From Isoetes taiwanensis (taxonomy: Eukaryota > Streptophyta > Lycopodiopsida > Isoetales > Isoetaceae): a stretch of 64,000 nucleotides of DNA. Positions 34,501 to 48,100 of the stretch are shown here, piece after piece. A model generated the notes under the pieces. That model was given only the letters and a program-made list of their open reading frames with translations, was not told the DNA's origin and made no database searches. The DNA lies in NCBI GenBank assembly GCA_021234155.1, contig JAJEKV010000034.1, positions 186,001-250,000 on the forward strand, in the 5' to 3' direction. Within the stretch, counting starts at the first letter, position 1, and every line of letters starts with the position of its first letter. Made by a program: the position numbers and the translations under genes.

Positions 34501-37500
34501 AATGATGACGAGGCCAAGCAATGTCGTGAAGACACCGTAATCAATTTTGAAAAGGAGACGAAAGTACTTAGTGGTAGAATCTTGTGGCACTAGTGACTCA
34601 CAAAGCGTTATTATACCGATATTTCCCATAAAATGGGCAATCAAACTTTATCCATTTTGTATATCTTTGGACGCTTTAAGTGAGGTCAGATTATCCCTCA
34701 ATTTATTATATACGCAGGAAGATATTATTCCACATAACCGTGGCAAAATGATTATAAAATGATGTTATTATGGCTCCATTATTTGGTTGGTGGTTCACCA
34801 CTTACATAAAAAATGAACGGAATAAATTTTATTGGTCATTGCAGATTGTTTTAATTTCTAGTCCTTCAAGGATCTTAAAGACCATCCGCTGGATGAAGTC
34901 CCATCGCTTACAGCCACATACACGCTTCGTAAAACATACATCAAGGTTCTGAAATTTGCTAAACTATAATAAACAAAATTCAAGTTGTTCACAAGAGGCA
35001 TAGTAATAGTATATATGAATGCATATCTTTGATAGCCATCCATGTTAAGCCTCCTGCAATGGTCGATTTAAAAATGTTCTTTAAAAGATAATGCATTTGT
35101 GTGACGAGTTAATCAAAGAAGACAACAAACCATGTAGTGTGGAAGAACAAACAAACCATAAAACCATATAGTGTGGAAGCATTAGAAACTAAGGCTGGGC
35201 TATCGATTTGAGGGCAATATCCCATTTCCATTGTTAGCAGTAAGATGCTACATAGTCAAAGGCAAAAGATATTCCGGAAGAATGTTGCAGCTTTCAAAGG
35301 CAAAAAGACATTCTTGAACAAGGGTGCGCTTATAGAAGGAGTTCCATTGCCGCCAACACTCTAGATCACCCCACAGGACCGCTATGGCTAAGTATAGACT
35401 GGAAATTTATCCAAGAAAAGCTTATATTGCATTCCTTATTGTTCATAAAGCATATTTTTAAGCTTAGATCGTCATTTTAACGGGCTTCGCTCCATGCATT
35501 ACTTCCCATATGGGTAGGTGTGATTGCATAAAAAATGTAAATAGATTAAAGTTGTCTTCCAAACAATTGAATGAATTTCCAAATGAAACAGTCCGGAAAG
35601 CATTAAAGGATTAATACAATAGTCTTTGTTGTCCCAAACAATTGAATGAATTGTTCCATAGCCTGCACCGGGAAAACCAACCTGGGTGGTTTAACTTTTT
35701 ATATATATTTTGGCTCCCAGAGCATTACTTTATTAACTTTGAGGATTAATGCGTCCATTTTAGATTTCGTACCAGTTTTAATTTTAAAAAGGTCTCAGCT
35801 TAGAAAGTCCCAAAAGTGGAACTGCTTTTTAGCCATTTTAAAGGTCTTGAGGAGCCATTGTATGGAATCACCTTCCTCAGATATTTTGTTATGTGTCTTC
35901 ACTAGGGTCAGCATAAAAGGTGTGTCACTTGGATCTTGGATGGCCATGAACTTTATGTCATTGTCCCCATTGATTGAGGATCAAGAATAACATTCTCCTC
36001 ACTGCATGTTGTTTTAATAGTGGATGTGGTAATGTTGATTATTAACATTGCTAACGACATTAAGGAAATTTCATGCTGCAAATAGCTACTTGCTTTGAGT
36101 TCAAAATATCAGGGTCTCAGAATAGTCTTGCCTCCTTGCCCCTCCTAGCTTCCCCAAATGACATCCGGGCTTAGAATGGCCAACATTTGCTCAACAACTA
36201 GATTTATAATTCCATCTAGAGGAGGTTTGTTTAAGATGCACCAAATAGATGTGTTCATCCCAAATGCTAAACAAAGGGAATGGTTATATCATGTCTAACC
36301 ATTTTGCAGACATTTTATGTAAAATGGTTATGGAAAAGAGGCAATTTGGCATTTATCAGAAATGTCCATTATTCAAAAGGAGAGTCCAAAAATTTATCTA
36401 CATAGTTCTTAGCAAACAGATCCTAGTAAACCAGCTTTAGTTGTTTTAAAAATTGGTAAAAATATTAATCTCACACATTAAAGTCATAGTATGGGTTTGA
36501 ACCAAATGCGAAAGAATTATATCATGGGGAATGCCCCTACATGAGCATGGTTATGGGAAGAGGCATTTGGCATTTTATCAACAAATGCAAAGTAGCAGCG
36601 ATTTCCAACCAATGGATACCCAGAAAGATGTCATATCTTGAATACTTTTGTTGCAACGTGTAATTCCCATTCACATGCTTTTTCTAAAGAGGCCTCCACT
36701 TCATCTTTTCAACAGACGCAGCTTGCATGGCTTCAATATGCATGGGGAAGGCCATGTTCATCAAAGATTCTAATGCATGCATGGATGAGAAAGGTCATAT
36801 CCGGGAATACAAATTGCTGCAAACGTGAGATTTGCTATGCATCTTCAATGGGTCCGTAGTGAAGTGGAGTGGCTGATTACCGGGAGGGGAGGGGGCCTAT
36901 TCTTTGGTGGATTCAAAAGTACTTCGGGGAATTGTTGTTGGCTGTATAGCAGGCCATCTTTGTCTCATATTTGTCTTAATCAGATTTAGGATGGTCTTGA
37001 AGCAAGAGCATGTCTCTTTGGCGTAACAAAAGGCCAACCTAAATGCCCCCTCGATTCTAGCCTCCATCAAAGAATAACCGACTAAATTCAAGGAACTTTT
37101 GAGCATCAACATTGCTAATACCTTTGAAATCCCTTTCTTAGGCTCCTCACATTTGCGATATTCTTTGGCCAATTTCTCAGAAACCAACATCATTGATGGA
37201 GGATTTGAAACCTGCTTTATAAAGCAATTCCTCCCGATTCAGGTAATGCTTAAGCGAAGAAGCTTTTAGCTAGGCTAAAAATCAAGTGCACATGGAGTTC
37301 TCTTGCGAGATGCAAACTCTTGGTAAAGTTAAGCACATAAACGCTCTCCTCCCTTTTTGGGTATTACTCCTCGCGTGATGAAAGTTCCTATTTTATGAAT
37401 GGTGTAGAAGTGACAAGAAGGTAATCTATAAAATATCTTTAATTCCATGTTGGTACTAGGAAATTCTAATGGCTTTGTCAATAAGTCCATTCATCTCCAT

Positions 37501-39632
37501 TTATACTTTCTTAAGACGCCGGCCAACAAATCTGCTGCAAAGAAAACCTACTTTTCAGAACTCCAAAGATTATCAGCCTTTGATTTTATTGGTGTTTTGT
37601 CTCCGCTGACATCAATAAGATCCGTAAATGGACATCTCTTTATGTGGTCTAGGGAAATATGTCTCAAAGATTGCTTCCGCCTCATCGCTGGTGGCCGTGA
37701 TTTTGTACCATATGTATGAATGTTCCATCCAAAACTGACCCTGCTAAAGCCATGGAAAACTAGGTGATTTTTATGTTCTACATCTTTAAAACTAATGATA
37801 TATCCTTATTTCCATGGTGCTGTTAGATCATGGTTTGGCAAGTCCCATTGCTTTTAAGGATTTTTGTTTATTAAAATACATTTTTTGTAGAAGGCCAGCA
37901 TAAGAGTAACTGACATAATTAGGATATAGAGCTGTACTTAATTTGATAGGTCTCGAGATTTTACTTTAATTGCGTGAAATGTATCTAACCTTAAACAAGT
38001 ATAATGGAAAGCAATGAATGTCGCATAAATTTAGCTCCTATTTCTATGTAGTTGCATTTTAGCATACAACTTGGAGTTCTATACATGACATAAAATGACT
38101 TACATTCTAGAAAATACAACTTGACTTAAGCAAGGACATACACCTAATTTACACTCTAGAAAATATGTGCCGTTGTATGAAGTTATGAAGCAATATTTTT
38201 CCTTATCCAGTTTTCATTTAATACTATCGGGCTTCCATAGAACTGGCAAAGAGTTATGCGGTTATTGAAGACTATTCAATATTCTACTTTAACATGCTTA
38301 CAACTAATTCAAGTAAGGGTATCAGATCATTCCTTAACTATGTTGTAGATTGTGCAAGTGATTTGATCTTAAACTTAAGCTTTCATCGAATCCAAATACA
38401 TCTAGGCTATAAGTTATGACTCAAGCATTCTTACATTATATTGATACCATTCTCTACACTATATCAATGAAATTTCCAAATTATTAGCACCTTGGTCTTG
38501 GTCATCCACTCCGTCCAAACTTAAAACATAGAAATTGCATCAAGACCGCACTCCTCAAGATCAATGCTCATATATGGCTACGATTCTGCTGTGTCATATC
38601 TAGGTCTTGAATTGTTGTTGATGCTTTTAACATAAACAAATAAATAACGCTCTTCCTACAAAGTATGTAAGCCGCAAGGCAAAAAGAATAATAAAATCTC
38701 ATGTCAGAATCTCAAGTCATTAGCACCATGTTAGAAATAGGCTTGGTCCATGCACAATCCATAAACAAAGGAAAATAAAACAACACAAAACAAAACCCCT
38801 CCTTCAAACCATTAATAATCCCAAAGTATACCCAAATGACCTCCAACAAGAACCATGAAACAAAATGACAAAGAAGAAATATGAAAACACACTCTCTGCC
38901 AATCGGTTGGCAACCCTCCTCGTATGCTAAAGACCTTTGTTCTAATTTGGTACCATAGGGATAACATTTCATGATTTTTCAATTCTCTTTTATATTTAGA
39001 GAATGACTCTAATTGAACTGTGAAGATGCAATCTTTTACGAGATATCATAACTAAGGATCCACCTGACACTGTGACTTCAAAGGCTCTTGGGGATAAATC
39101 CATCTTAGGTGTTGGTGTATTGGGGCTGGCTGCATATCGAGGTTGATAACTTTCTATTGTTCTAAGGGACTCTCCTAGTGATTGCATTTATATGCCTCGG
39201 GCTGTCGGAGTCTCAAGCCTCCAACTAAGATGGCCAATTCACATTGTGACAAAGACTCGGAAAATACCGGAAGCTCCAAACCCAAGAAGATAAAGAAAAG
39301 CCTCACAGAGGTCAGGTAGAAGATTTGATAGTTGATAAGTACCCAAAGATGACAAAGAAGAGGTGTCAGCATGTTTCTAAAAAGGCAACCCTATGAAAGG
39401 ATCTTCAGAAAATGAGATGTATGCCGGGGATAAAGAAGGGCAAGAACCAAAGAAAATATGGAAGCAGGACAAACTGTTGTAGTCTCCAATTGCACTATTC
39501 AAGATAGTGTGGATGACCTTGTTGAAAATAAGGTCTTAATACACCTGGGCAACCGTATGAGAGGATTAATTGCATCTAACGGGTCATTAAAATTTCTATC
39601 ATGATGATATGACAAGGATATTGCTTTTATCA

Positions 39633-40395
39633 CTACAGGCTTTGAGGGTATGTATGAGGGCATTCAAGATGGATCCTTGCATGCCCATGCATCATTTTAT
39701 GATACCGGAACATGTCGTAGAGGAGCCAAGGTAGTTCATTCATGGCAATGTATGCACTGAAAGCCAGAGCAAACCTTCTTTCTGTGGGCCATTGCGCTTT
39801 TGAGAAAACTTCTAGAGATACATGATCCAAGCATATGGCCCATAAATCCAAAGTGAACAAACACTTGTCAGAATAGTCCAAAGAGTACCTAAGATCATTA
39901 GGTATCCGTAGAAGTGTCCGAAACAGAAATGCAGTAATTCTAAAACAAGTGTAGTTGGTCAAGTAGAAAACATAAGCTGGGTCATTAGGGTTTATAAGTG
40001 CCAAATTCTTACAAGGGCTTATATATATACCTAGTATTCTTAGTAGACTTTTACAACTCAACGCCCTTTAGGTTCCAAATCTTAAACTATGTATGATCAT
40101 GATAATCGCACTTTTAACAATAGATTCAAATAGTGCACAATTCACCATACACCATGTAATTCCGAGGGTTCAATCTCCAACAACACCTCCAGCTTGCGCT
40201 TTTATGCATTGTCCATACCAATTTGAAATATGGCCCAAACTTTTCAATGATTGGCTTTATTTTTTGTAAATCCAAGTCGATGATACCGCTTCGCTCTTGC
40301 TCTTCACAGTACCTAAAAAAATGGCTCACCCAGGATAGACAAACTTCCAATGTAGTTATTAATACCTTGCCTATATTGCTCCACCACAACAACAT
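39633..40395 (-). pseudogene. Unrecognised coding-like minus-strand segment
   Basis: Two frames, 40,126-40,395 (89 codons, with GIIDLDLQKIKPIIEKFGPYFKLVW) and 39,633-40,061 (142 codons, with RIPNDLRYSLDYSDKCLFTLDLWAICLDHVSLEVF and a PTERRFALAFSAYIAMNELPWLLYDMF helix-like run), are in different frames but of protein-like composition. They could be exons or a decayed gene. No family is recognised. Confidence 0.25.
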
Positions 40396-43300
40396 TCTTG
40401 ATCATGTCGCAGAATATTTAGGATCCAACTTGATATTCACACTTTTAACCATTTTTAATGTATGTCATCGACCATGCATGCAACTTTGAAATGCCTTTTA
40501 TTTTCGTTTTACTATCTAATAGGATGCAGAAATAACCCAACATACAAAATCCTTTCATAACTTTGGAGTCCGATGAAGCCGCCTGTAATAGTATTAATCG
40601 TCAATTTCTCCCCCTATTTGCTCCAACAAGCAACCACCCAAAGGTTTGAGCTTATCCATTATTGCCATGTACTACGTATATGGGCCCTGGTTGCACTGCC
40701 CACTCTTCGTGATAAAAGCCTCAATGCATTCATTATATGCTGACCGCCCTCTATAATGCCTCCGCTAGTCCTTCCATACACTTTCCACACTTCTTGTAAT
40801 TTGGTGTTCTTCTACTGTCGAATGGTTTTAGTCATCCTAACCTTTCCTAATGTATTCTTATGAAGTTCCTTCTAGGCCTAACATTATGCTATCCCATCAT
40901 TTTATCTCCTTTCTGTACTCCTTCCAAAATATGGGCACATATTTGAGTAGTAATACACCTCGAGATATGTCCAATAATTACATGACCACTTGCCATTAGC
41001 CAACCTATCCGCATACTCCCATTCAATCCCCATATTTTCTGCTGGCCCTCTTGGCTTTGCATGCAATTTTACTAGCTCTAGTTACTGCATTAGAAGCAGC
41101 ACCATCCGTCACCTATTGCAAAACTTCTGTCTAATCTCGACCTCGGGGTAGAGTTAATAAAATATAGTTAGTTAGAGGCTAGTGTATAAGTAAAGGAGCA
41201 GCTCACTTTAAGGCATTACTGCTTGTACCCATTAGAAGCTATTGAATGATGACTAGTGGACCGTGGCCACTACAACTAACAAAGGAGTAAGCATCACTTT
41301 TTCTAAGAACTAATGTTAGGTTCATAAACTGGTAAATATAGTCAACTAGAGGCGAAGCAGAAGGAGCAGCTCTACTCGCATATGTCAAATCTGATTCTTG
41401 TCCCAACCTGCCCAATCCATTTTGAGTTAAGTAATGGTGTTAGGTTCATGTGATTCAATTACGTGACATAAAGGAGACCGTTTTGGAAGGAGTTGTGGAA
41501 CTGCACTTTGTAGTCGATACTCTTTAAAGGAAGGAAACCAACCTGAATAAACTTATATAGTAAATTTTGTGCTATAGCATTGCTGCATGAATGCTGCAAC
41601 AACAATTCAAATGTGGTTACAACCTGCACATCACATGCCAAAATGACGCGTTCACATATCCTTTATGACACGTCTGTATTATAATTATTGTGTTCGCATT
41701 AAGACAACCTGCGGTAGCAACAACAGCGCCAAAAACTTAGGGCTTGTTTGTTTCCCACATGTGTTTCTATCATGCCTGCAGTCTTTCTGTGGGCATTCGC
41801 GCATAGTAGCACACTGCCGTCATGACTACGAGCCAAATTCTCGACGGTAGGTTTTTTGTGAGCATTGCGGCCGTGTTTGCATCATTGTATGCGTCCGGAA
41901 AGCGGGTCAAGTCACGAACGTCGTGTAAGATACACGGACGCAAGAGCTTGCTTGATCATACATTTTTCAATGACTTTTACTCTGTTGTTTTCCTTGTTTA
42001 TGTATAAATATGTACTTTTGTTAAAAAAGGAGGTTTCATACTTTTCGTATTTTACATATGCAAACTTCGACTTATCCTTAAATTGAGCTATTTTTCAGAA
42101 AGCATTTTCAGTCTTTTCCCTCCAATAGCACACATGTAGATGTTCCCTAGTTTTGGTGATCCATGGCGTTTCAAAACAAATAAGTTGGTGAACTCCATGT
42201 AAAATGATCCTACTTACCTACAAGATCCCCGCCTCTTCAACAAAGTGGCCTCCTGAACATCCCTACTGATCAGCAAGGATAGTAGTGAGGTAATTTGGGA
42301 TCAAGTTCATTCCTAAGTACCAGCTTTTGTGGTGGGTAAATCATCCACATGTATCTAAGCTAATATCTGCTGTTCATGATTTTGTCCGTATGTCCAGAAT
42401 TGCCTTTATGTGGCAAAAAGGAATGAGACTATTAAACATCGCTTTCTTCCATACAACGCTGCCGCTATGGGCTTCGACCTTTTTCACTGCTGGGGATTTG
42501 AATATCTAAAAAAGTGTAATTCGCCATCTACACTTGTCTCTGAAAGGGAGTTTTCATTTGGCTTCATGATGGAGCATCCGATTCATTTGGAAAGAAGGAA
42601 TCTCCTTATATTAAAACCACTTTGTTTTGATGCATAGGTTTTCTCACGCCCAACAAGAAATTCATAAAGCATTTTGACATGTTCATCAATTGATGATGAA
42701 GTAAAAGGTTTAATTCACACTATGAGTTTTTAGTCTTTTTTTTTTTCACATTGCTTAGGTGTTGTAATAAGATGGAGGGCGTTACACACATTTATCTATC
42801 TATGGACATTTTCTCCAGTAAGCATCTAGTCCCAAATGTACTCTCTTGCCTCCTTAAAAAAAAAAGAAAAAAAAAAATGGCAGCATAACTTCTGTAATAT
42901 CTAGGAGCCTTTGCTTTAGATCCAAAACATCTTATGCAAGCTCATCGTGATATTACTATATACCCATGATTATGCCGCCATAAGAACTTCTCTATCCTTA
43001 TAGGATATTTGTAACTGAAAAGCATATTATATCCTGAGACACGAAGCCCACCACTCACACGTTTGGATAGATATGAACTCATTATAGAAATAGATGGTAT
43101 CTTCAGTCTTCTTTTAAAATTAGAACCCAAATGCATAAAAATATGGGATTCATCCTAGAATACATTGCTTAGTGAACTTATCGAGCTAATCACTAAGCAA
43201 TATTTAAATCAATGGTATCTGGAGTAGACAACTTTAAATGAGATATGATGACCATGCATTGTAATCAATGAGAAATGCATACTTCTAGAAGCCATAATGG

Positions 43301-44879
43301 GCTTCCCACCAGAGAAAAAATATAATAATAGCTTACACTCACCATAGTATATTGTAAGTTTTCTAATGCAAGCTGGTTTCTGATGAACAAGTGCCATATT
43401 TGTTTTAGGTTTAGGACCATCCCAAGTGACATAACTTTTATGACCATTTATAGTATCACCAACACTATTGGCTTCATCCATTTCCTTCCGAATGGAACTC
43501 CTCAAATGTGTAGTTGAAACCTCGAGGATGTGAGTATTTTTGAAGTTCACTAAACTCCAATAGCAACTCATTTGGTCCTATTCTAGCAGTAACATTCATT
43601 CAAATAAGTGGTTTTATTAGTCCTTTCTTTCTCTCCAGGACTAAACTTTTTGAAAAGTTTTCAATTTCTTCTTTAACGAACAAATAGTAAATTTTGAGCC
43701 TTGGGCAAATTCTTCATGTCTTCCCAAAGCAACATCAAGTTAATTAACTAAACCTTACTTGCCTGGATAATATACCTAAACCAATTTGTCCCTTATCATG
43801 ACATATGTCAAATTTGGCTATAACATGAAAAAACTTTCAATGAGAAAAATGGATTAGTGCAAGAGGCAAAACCTTTTAGGTTGAATCTACATCAGTCTAT
43901 GATTTGAGGTGTTTCCCACGACCACTCTTGACTTGGATAGAATCAGGTTTCTTATCACTTGAGTTGCAGGAAATGCTTGAGTTTCTAGTGGCCAGCCCTA
44001 TCTGCTTTGTTCTCGTTCTAGATTTGCAATAAATTCCCTTTCCTTCAAGCTACGGCCTATTATGGCTGAATGGCTGATTGTTGCTAGATGGACCTGTATG
44101 TGGGCCATTGAATTTGAGGTTTGATAAGTCTATTGGATACCATGAGTCATATTTTTTTTTTTTCTCATTTTTGGGATTGGAACGCAGGTGTTGCATTTCA
44201 GATCGACTCATGCCATGTGGCCATTTAACTTGAGGTCGGACATGTTATCCATGGTCATATTACAACCAGGCAAGTACCTATCCAGGTCATCCCATTCTGT
44301 ACAAGTTCATGGGAAGCCACTCAAAAGTCCAGATAATTTCTCCTTAGGTTCTGCTTGGTCACAAAGCAGGCATGTTATACCCCACCATGAAATTGATATG
44401 TCTCTGGTCTTATCTATATCCAAATTTAGGCCCTTAAAACTGGGATCATCTTACATTTATTAAAACAACATATTTCCATTGAACCCAGTGAACATAGACA
44501 ATAGAAATGTTGATACTAACCTTTATTGATACTACTCTTGAGCCAAGAGGCCAGACATTTGGCAACAAAACAAAGCTTAACTAACAATTAAATTAGAATA
44601 GAATCAAGTTCATGCATATTATAACTAGAAAAGGGACCACAAGTCACAATATAAAATCATAAGCCAGCAGAATACCCAACTTTTAAAAGAAAAGAAGTGA
44701 TGATTGTAGTTCCAAAGTATAAAATCTAGTTGATTAAAATCAACATAAGCCTGATCAAACACCCAGAAATATAACTAAAATAAACCATTGTTTTGTATTA
44801 CAATGAGCTTCAAAACTCTAGCAGATTCAATAGAACAGTGAAGCCTTTTTTTTCCAAGATCTGATCAAACCATCTTTCA

Positions 44880-45120
44880 CCCCTGTCCTATGTACAGATC
44901 AAAAAATTCCTTACAAATCCAACCAAGCATTGTTACTAGATCATAAAACAGATGATTCATTGCTTATATATACATCACAGAATTTCTGTAAATAAATTCA
45001 AGCTCCAAGATGAAGAAATGGGAATGAAAATCACAAGAACAGATGATTTTTTTCTGTTCTATGTACAGATCGGCAGAAACAGCGAAGAACAGACAGATTT
45101 TCTGTTCTATGTACAGATCA
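44880..45120. repeat. Three spaced copies of CTRTYCTATGTACAGATC
   Basis: Copies end at about 44,900, 45,070 and 45,119, each CTGTnCTATGTACAGATC with self-complementary CTGT/ACAG ends. The last abuts the left breakpoint of the 32.6-kb duplication. Confidence 0.6.
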
Positions 45121-45126
45121 CAGCTC

Positions 45127-48100
45127 GCTAGCCCTCGAGGTAAGGTGTGCGCATGTATTATGCTTTAATGTGTCTTAGTGATAAGCAAATATAGATCCTA
45201 ATAACCGTGATAGAAATTGTGGTAACGATACGTATCGAGGGGAAATAAGTTAAATAACAACAATAATGGGAGGTAGCATGTTAATTAATCCTCCGCAAGG
45301 ATGCAATTCCTTCCAAGGATAGCTATATGACTCCTGGGTCCTTATAAATATAAATAGAAAAATAGAATTCGATATACTTAAGTGCATCTTAGGGATATAC
45401 TTCCAAGGGTAATGCAGACCCAAGGAAGAGAATAAGAAGCACATCTAATTCTTGGTATGATAATTAAAACCCTTGTCTATGTAACAATAGGTCTAAATCA
45501 GGGTTATTGTTTAAATAATCGCGATCTAAAAAAAGTCGCTAAATATTGCAAAAGCTTAGAGTAAATATAATTGTACTATCTAAGTAATGTATCCGATACT
45601 CATGATAATGTTAATTCATAAATTAGGGGTAATTATGTTAATCACATGCATTAAAGGAGCCAAAGAAAAATCGCCTGCATGTCGATTTGTGTTTAGATTA
45701 GTTTCATGTGTAGTTAAGATTAATCCACGCATGCAACTTATGCTTGATATGGGTTGCATGTTGTTACCGATGATGAGACCACTACCGATCTCTAGGGCGG
45801 GTGTAATGTCAATGTAGGCATGACCGCCTCCGGGCTGATGAGTGGAAGGTAGATTAGAAAGTCTACTGCTCCATCTAAGCAGACTTACCCGAGAAAAGGA
45901 GGTCATTCAGAATGCATTGATAGGAAAAGCACCTCTAGCCCCATATATGCTTTGACAGAGGAATCCGGTCCTTCACGCCATATATATCGAAGGACCCCTA
46001 TCCTCCACGTACCGGGCAACTAGGGTGTAGGCATGAGCCGCGATATAGGCATTATAGGGATGCCTCCACGGGCCACGCATGGAAGAAGCATCCTCTTCCT
46101 ACTGAGATTAGCCATGCATTCATGTAGATAGGTGGGTGGTCACCATATAACCAAAATTTTATTAATAATTAAAATGGTAATAACGTAGGGCCGACCTGCA
46201 GCCAATAGAGCGCCGGAGGGCAAGGAGGTCGAGTTATTTAAGACTTTGCAACACAAATTTTGTTATAATGTGTTGCAAGGGATGAAGAGTACCTTTAGAA
46301 GTGTAAATTTTGTATGAAATCGATAAACTTTGATAAACTTAAATGTTGTATTAAGTAACGCTAATAATTACCTCATGGGATTAAGTTATGAAGTGATAAG
46401 TTAATTGATAATGAAATAGTACAAGAATGTCTTAAACAAGATCTTTAGAGTAATTCTAATAATTAAATATAGTAAGTATGTAATTATAGATATTGAAAAA
46501 TTAATGCAGATTTTATAGGTAAGACTTGCAACACAAATTTTGTTTGAATGTGTTGCAAGGAATGAAGAGTACCTTTAAATAATAATTCCTAGGATGGGTC
46601 CTATGACAACATATATATCGGCAACAGGGTGTTCTCATTGAGCTTTGTAAAACATTGAGTACAAAATGGATCCCCACTAGGGGTAGGTAAATTTGGAAAT
46701 ATGAACTTTAAATGTTCAAACTAGGACAATCATCGAGAATGATGATACTAAAGAATACAACATAAAAGATGGTTTTATCCGCCACTTGGTCGATGCAAAG
46801 GTGAGAAGACCTGGTGATCGCTTCTTATCGAAGAAGAACCACACCTTCTCGTGTTTTTGAGGAAAACCCAAGCAAATGGTTGAAGCATCTCCCCCACGCG
46901 ACTCGCAAACTACAAGACCTTTAAAAATCCCGCAGAGTCAAGGCTGAAAGAAAAAAATAACCCACACGAGTTAGATGCCATAGGCAAGAAGACTCGAGGC
47001 TCCAGGCCACGCCGAAAGAAACAACAGCCAATTAATCGAACCGCCCGCTGAAAATGACCTCGCGAAAACAACCGATTAGTGTCAGCCGAGGCTACGCTGC
47101 CACGAGAGAAAATGAAAAGAGTTATGCCTCGTAACTACATCGCCATCACCGAAGAGAAAATGCATAGCAAATACTTACTCGAGGCTACAAGGCTACCGAG
47201 AAAAAAGAAACTATGCAAACAAAGCCGACAACACCGTACCACAAGATAGACAGATCCACAAGCCTCGCGGAAAAATGAATAATAAACATTGTCCAAGAGA
47301 AAAATGAACAAGAAAATAAGTCACGAGCCATGCCGAAAGAATGAAATGATAAGAAGTCGCTGAGGCTACAGAGCCACACCGAAAAAAAAATAGAAATAAG
47401 AAAATATATATCTACAAAGAAAAAAAAAAAGCACAGAGGATATCGAGGGCTGCAAGGCGAATTTGAAAAGTACAGAAGATTTGATAGACTCTGAGAAGAA
47501 CGAGATAATGAGTAGGCCTCAGAGGCTAAAGTGCCACATCGAGAAAACTGATGAATAAGAACATAGGTACTATCAAAAACATCGAAAGGAAACCATAGAA
47601 GATCTAGAGGTCGCAAAGGGACCCGAAAAATATGGAAACATAGACAAAGATGGTCAACTGACAAAAGGAAATGGAATGAAAAGGGGAATGAGAAAACAAA
47701 ACAGATAAGAACAGATGCGCAAAACCATCAAGGGAGGGAGGGTGAGGGAACCGGTAGGATAGAGAAGCAGTAAAACTAGCTCAAGAGAATGCCATGACCT
47801 AAAAAATGAAAAGATGTCAATAAATAGGAGTGCAAAAAAGGGCGCCCCATCCAGAACCTTATTGCTATCGCAATAGAACCGTGGCATTATATATGAAAGT
47901 GTTAAATTGTGATAAACTAAATTGTTGTGATAAGTGAATTGTTGAGTAACTTGTTTGACGATGTTATGGATTGATAAGTCATTTTATAAGTTAAGGGCGA
48001 ATAATGTTTTAAAAATATTACCTTAAGGTAATCTTAGTAAATGTGTAAGTATTATAGTAGTATATTGTATGTATCAAAGTTGATTGCGTGTTAGAAGATC

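Larger units (their letters stand above)
31504..45126. other. Single-copy AT-rich region, 13.6 kb, without convincing genes
   Basis: The only long part of the window with no second copy here. Stops are frequent in all frames. Homopolymer runs lie at about 42,729, 42,857-42,878 and 44,152-44,164. Short frames (for example 36,897-37,193 minus, 43,209-43,571 minus) show no recognised domain. It may hold decayed transposon or intron sequence; nothing firmer can be said. Confidence 0.5.

Noticed and set aside
36249-36440. HFADILCKMVMEKRQFGIYQK as a possible Copia RNase H end (ADILTKPL-like)
   Set aside because: Only one short motif, with mismatches at the key Thr-Lys-Pro. No reverse transcriptase or integrase upstream.
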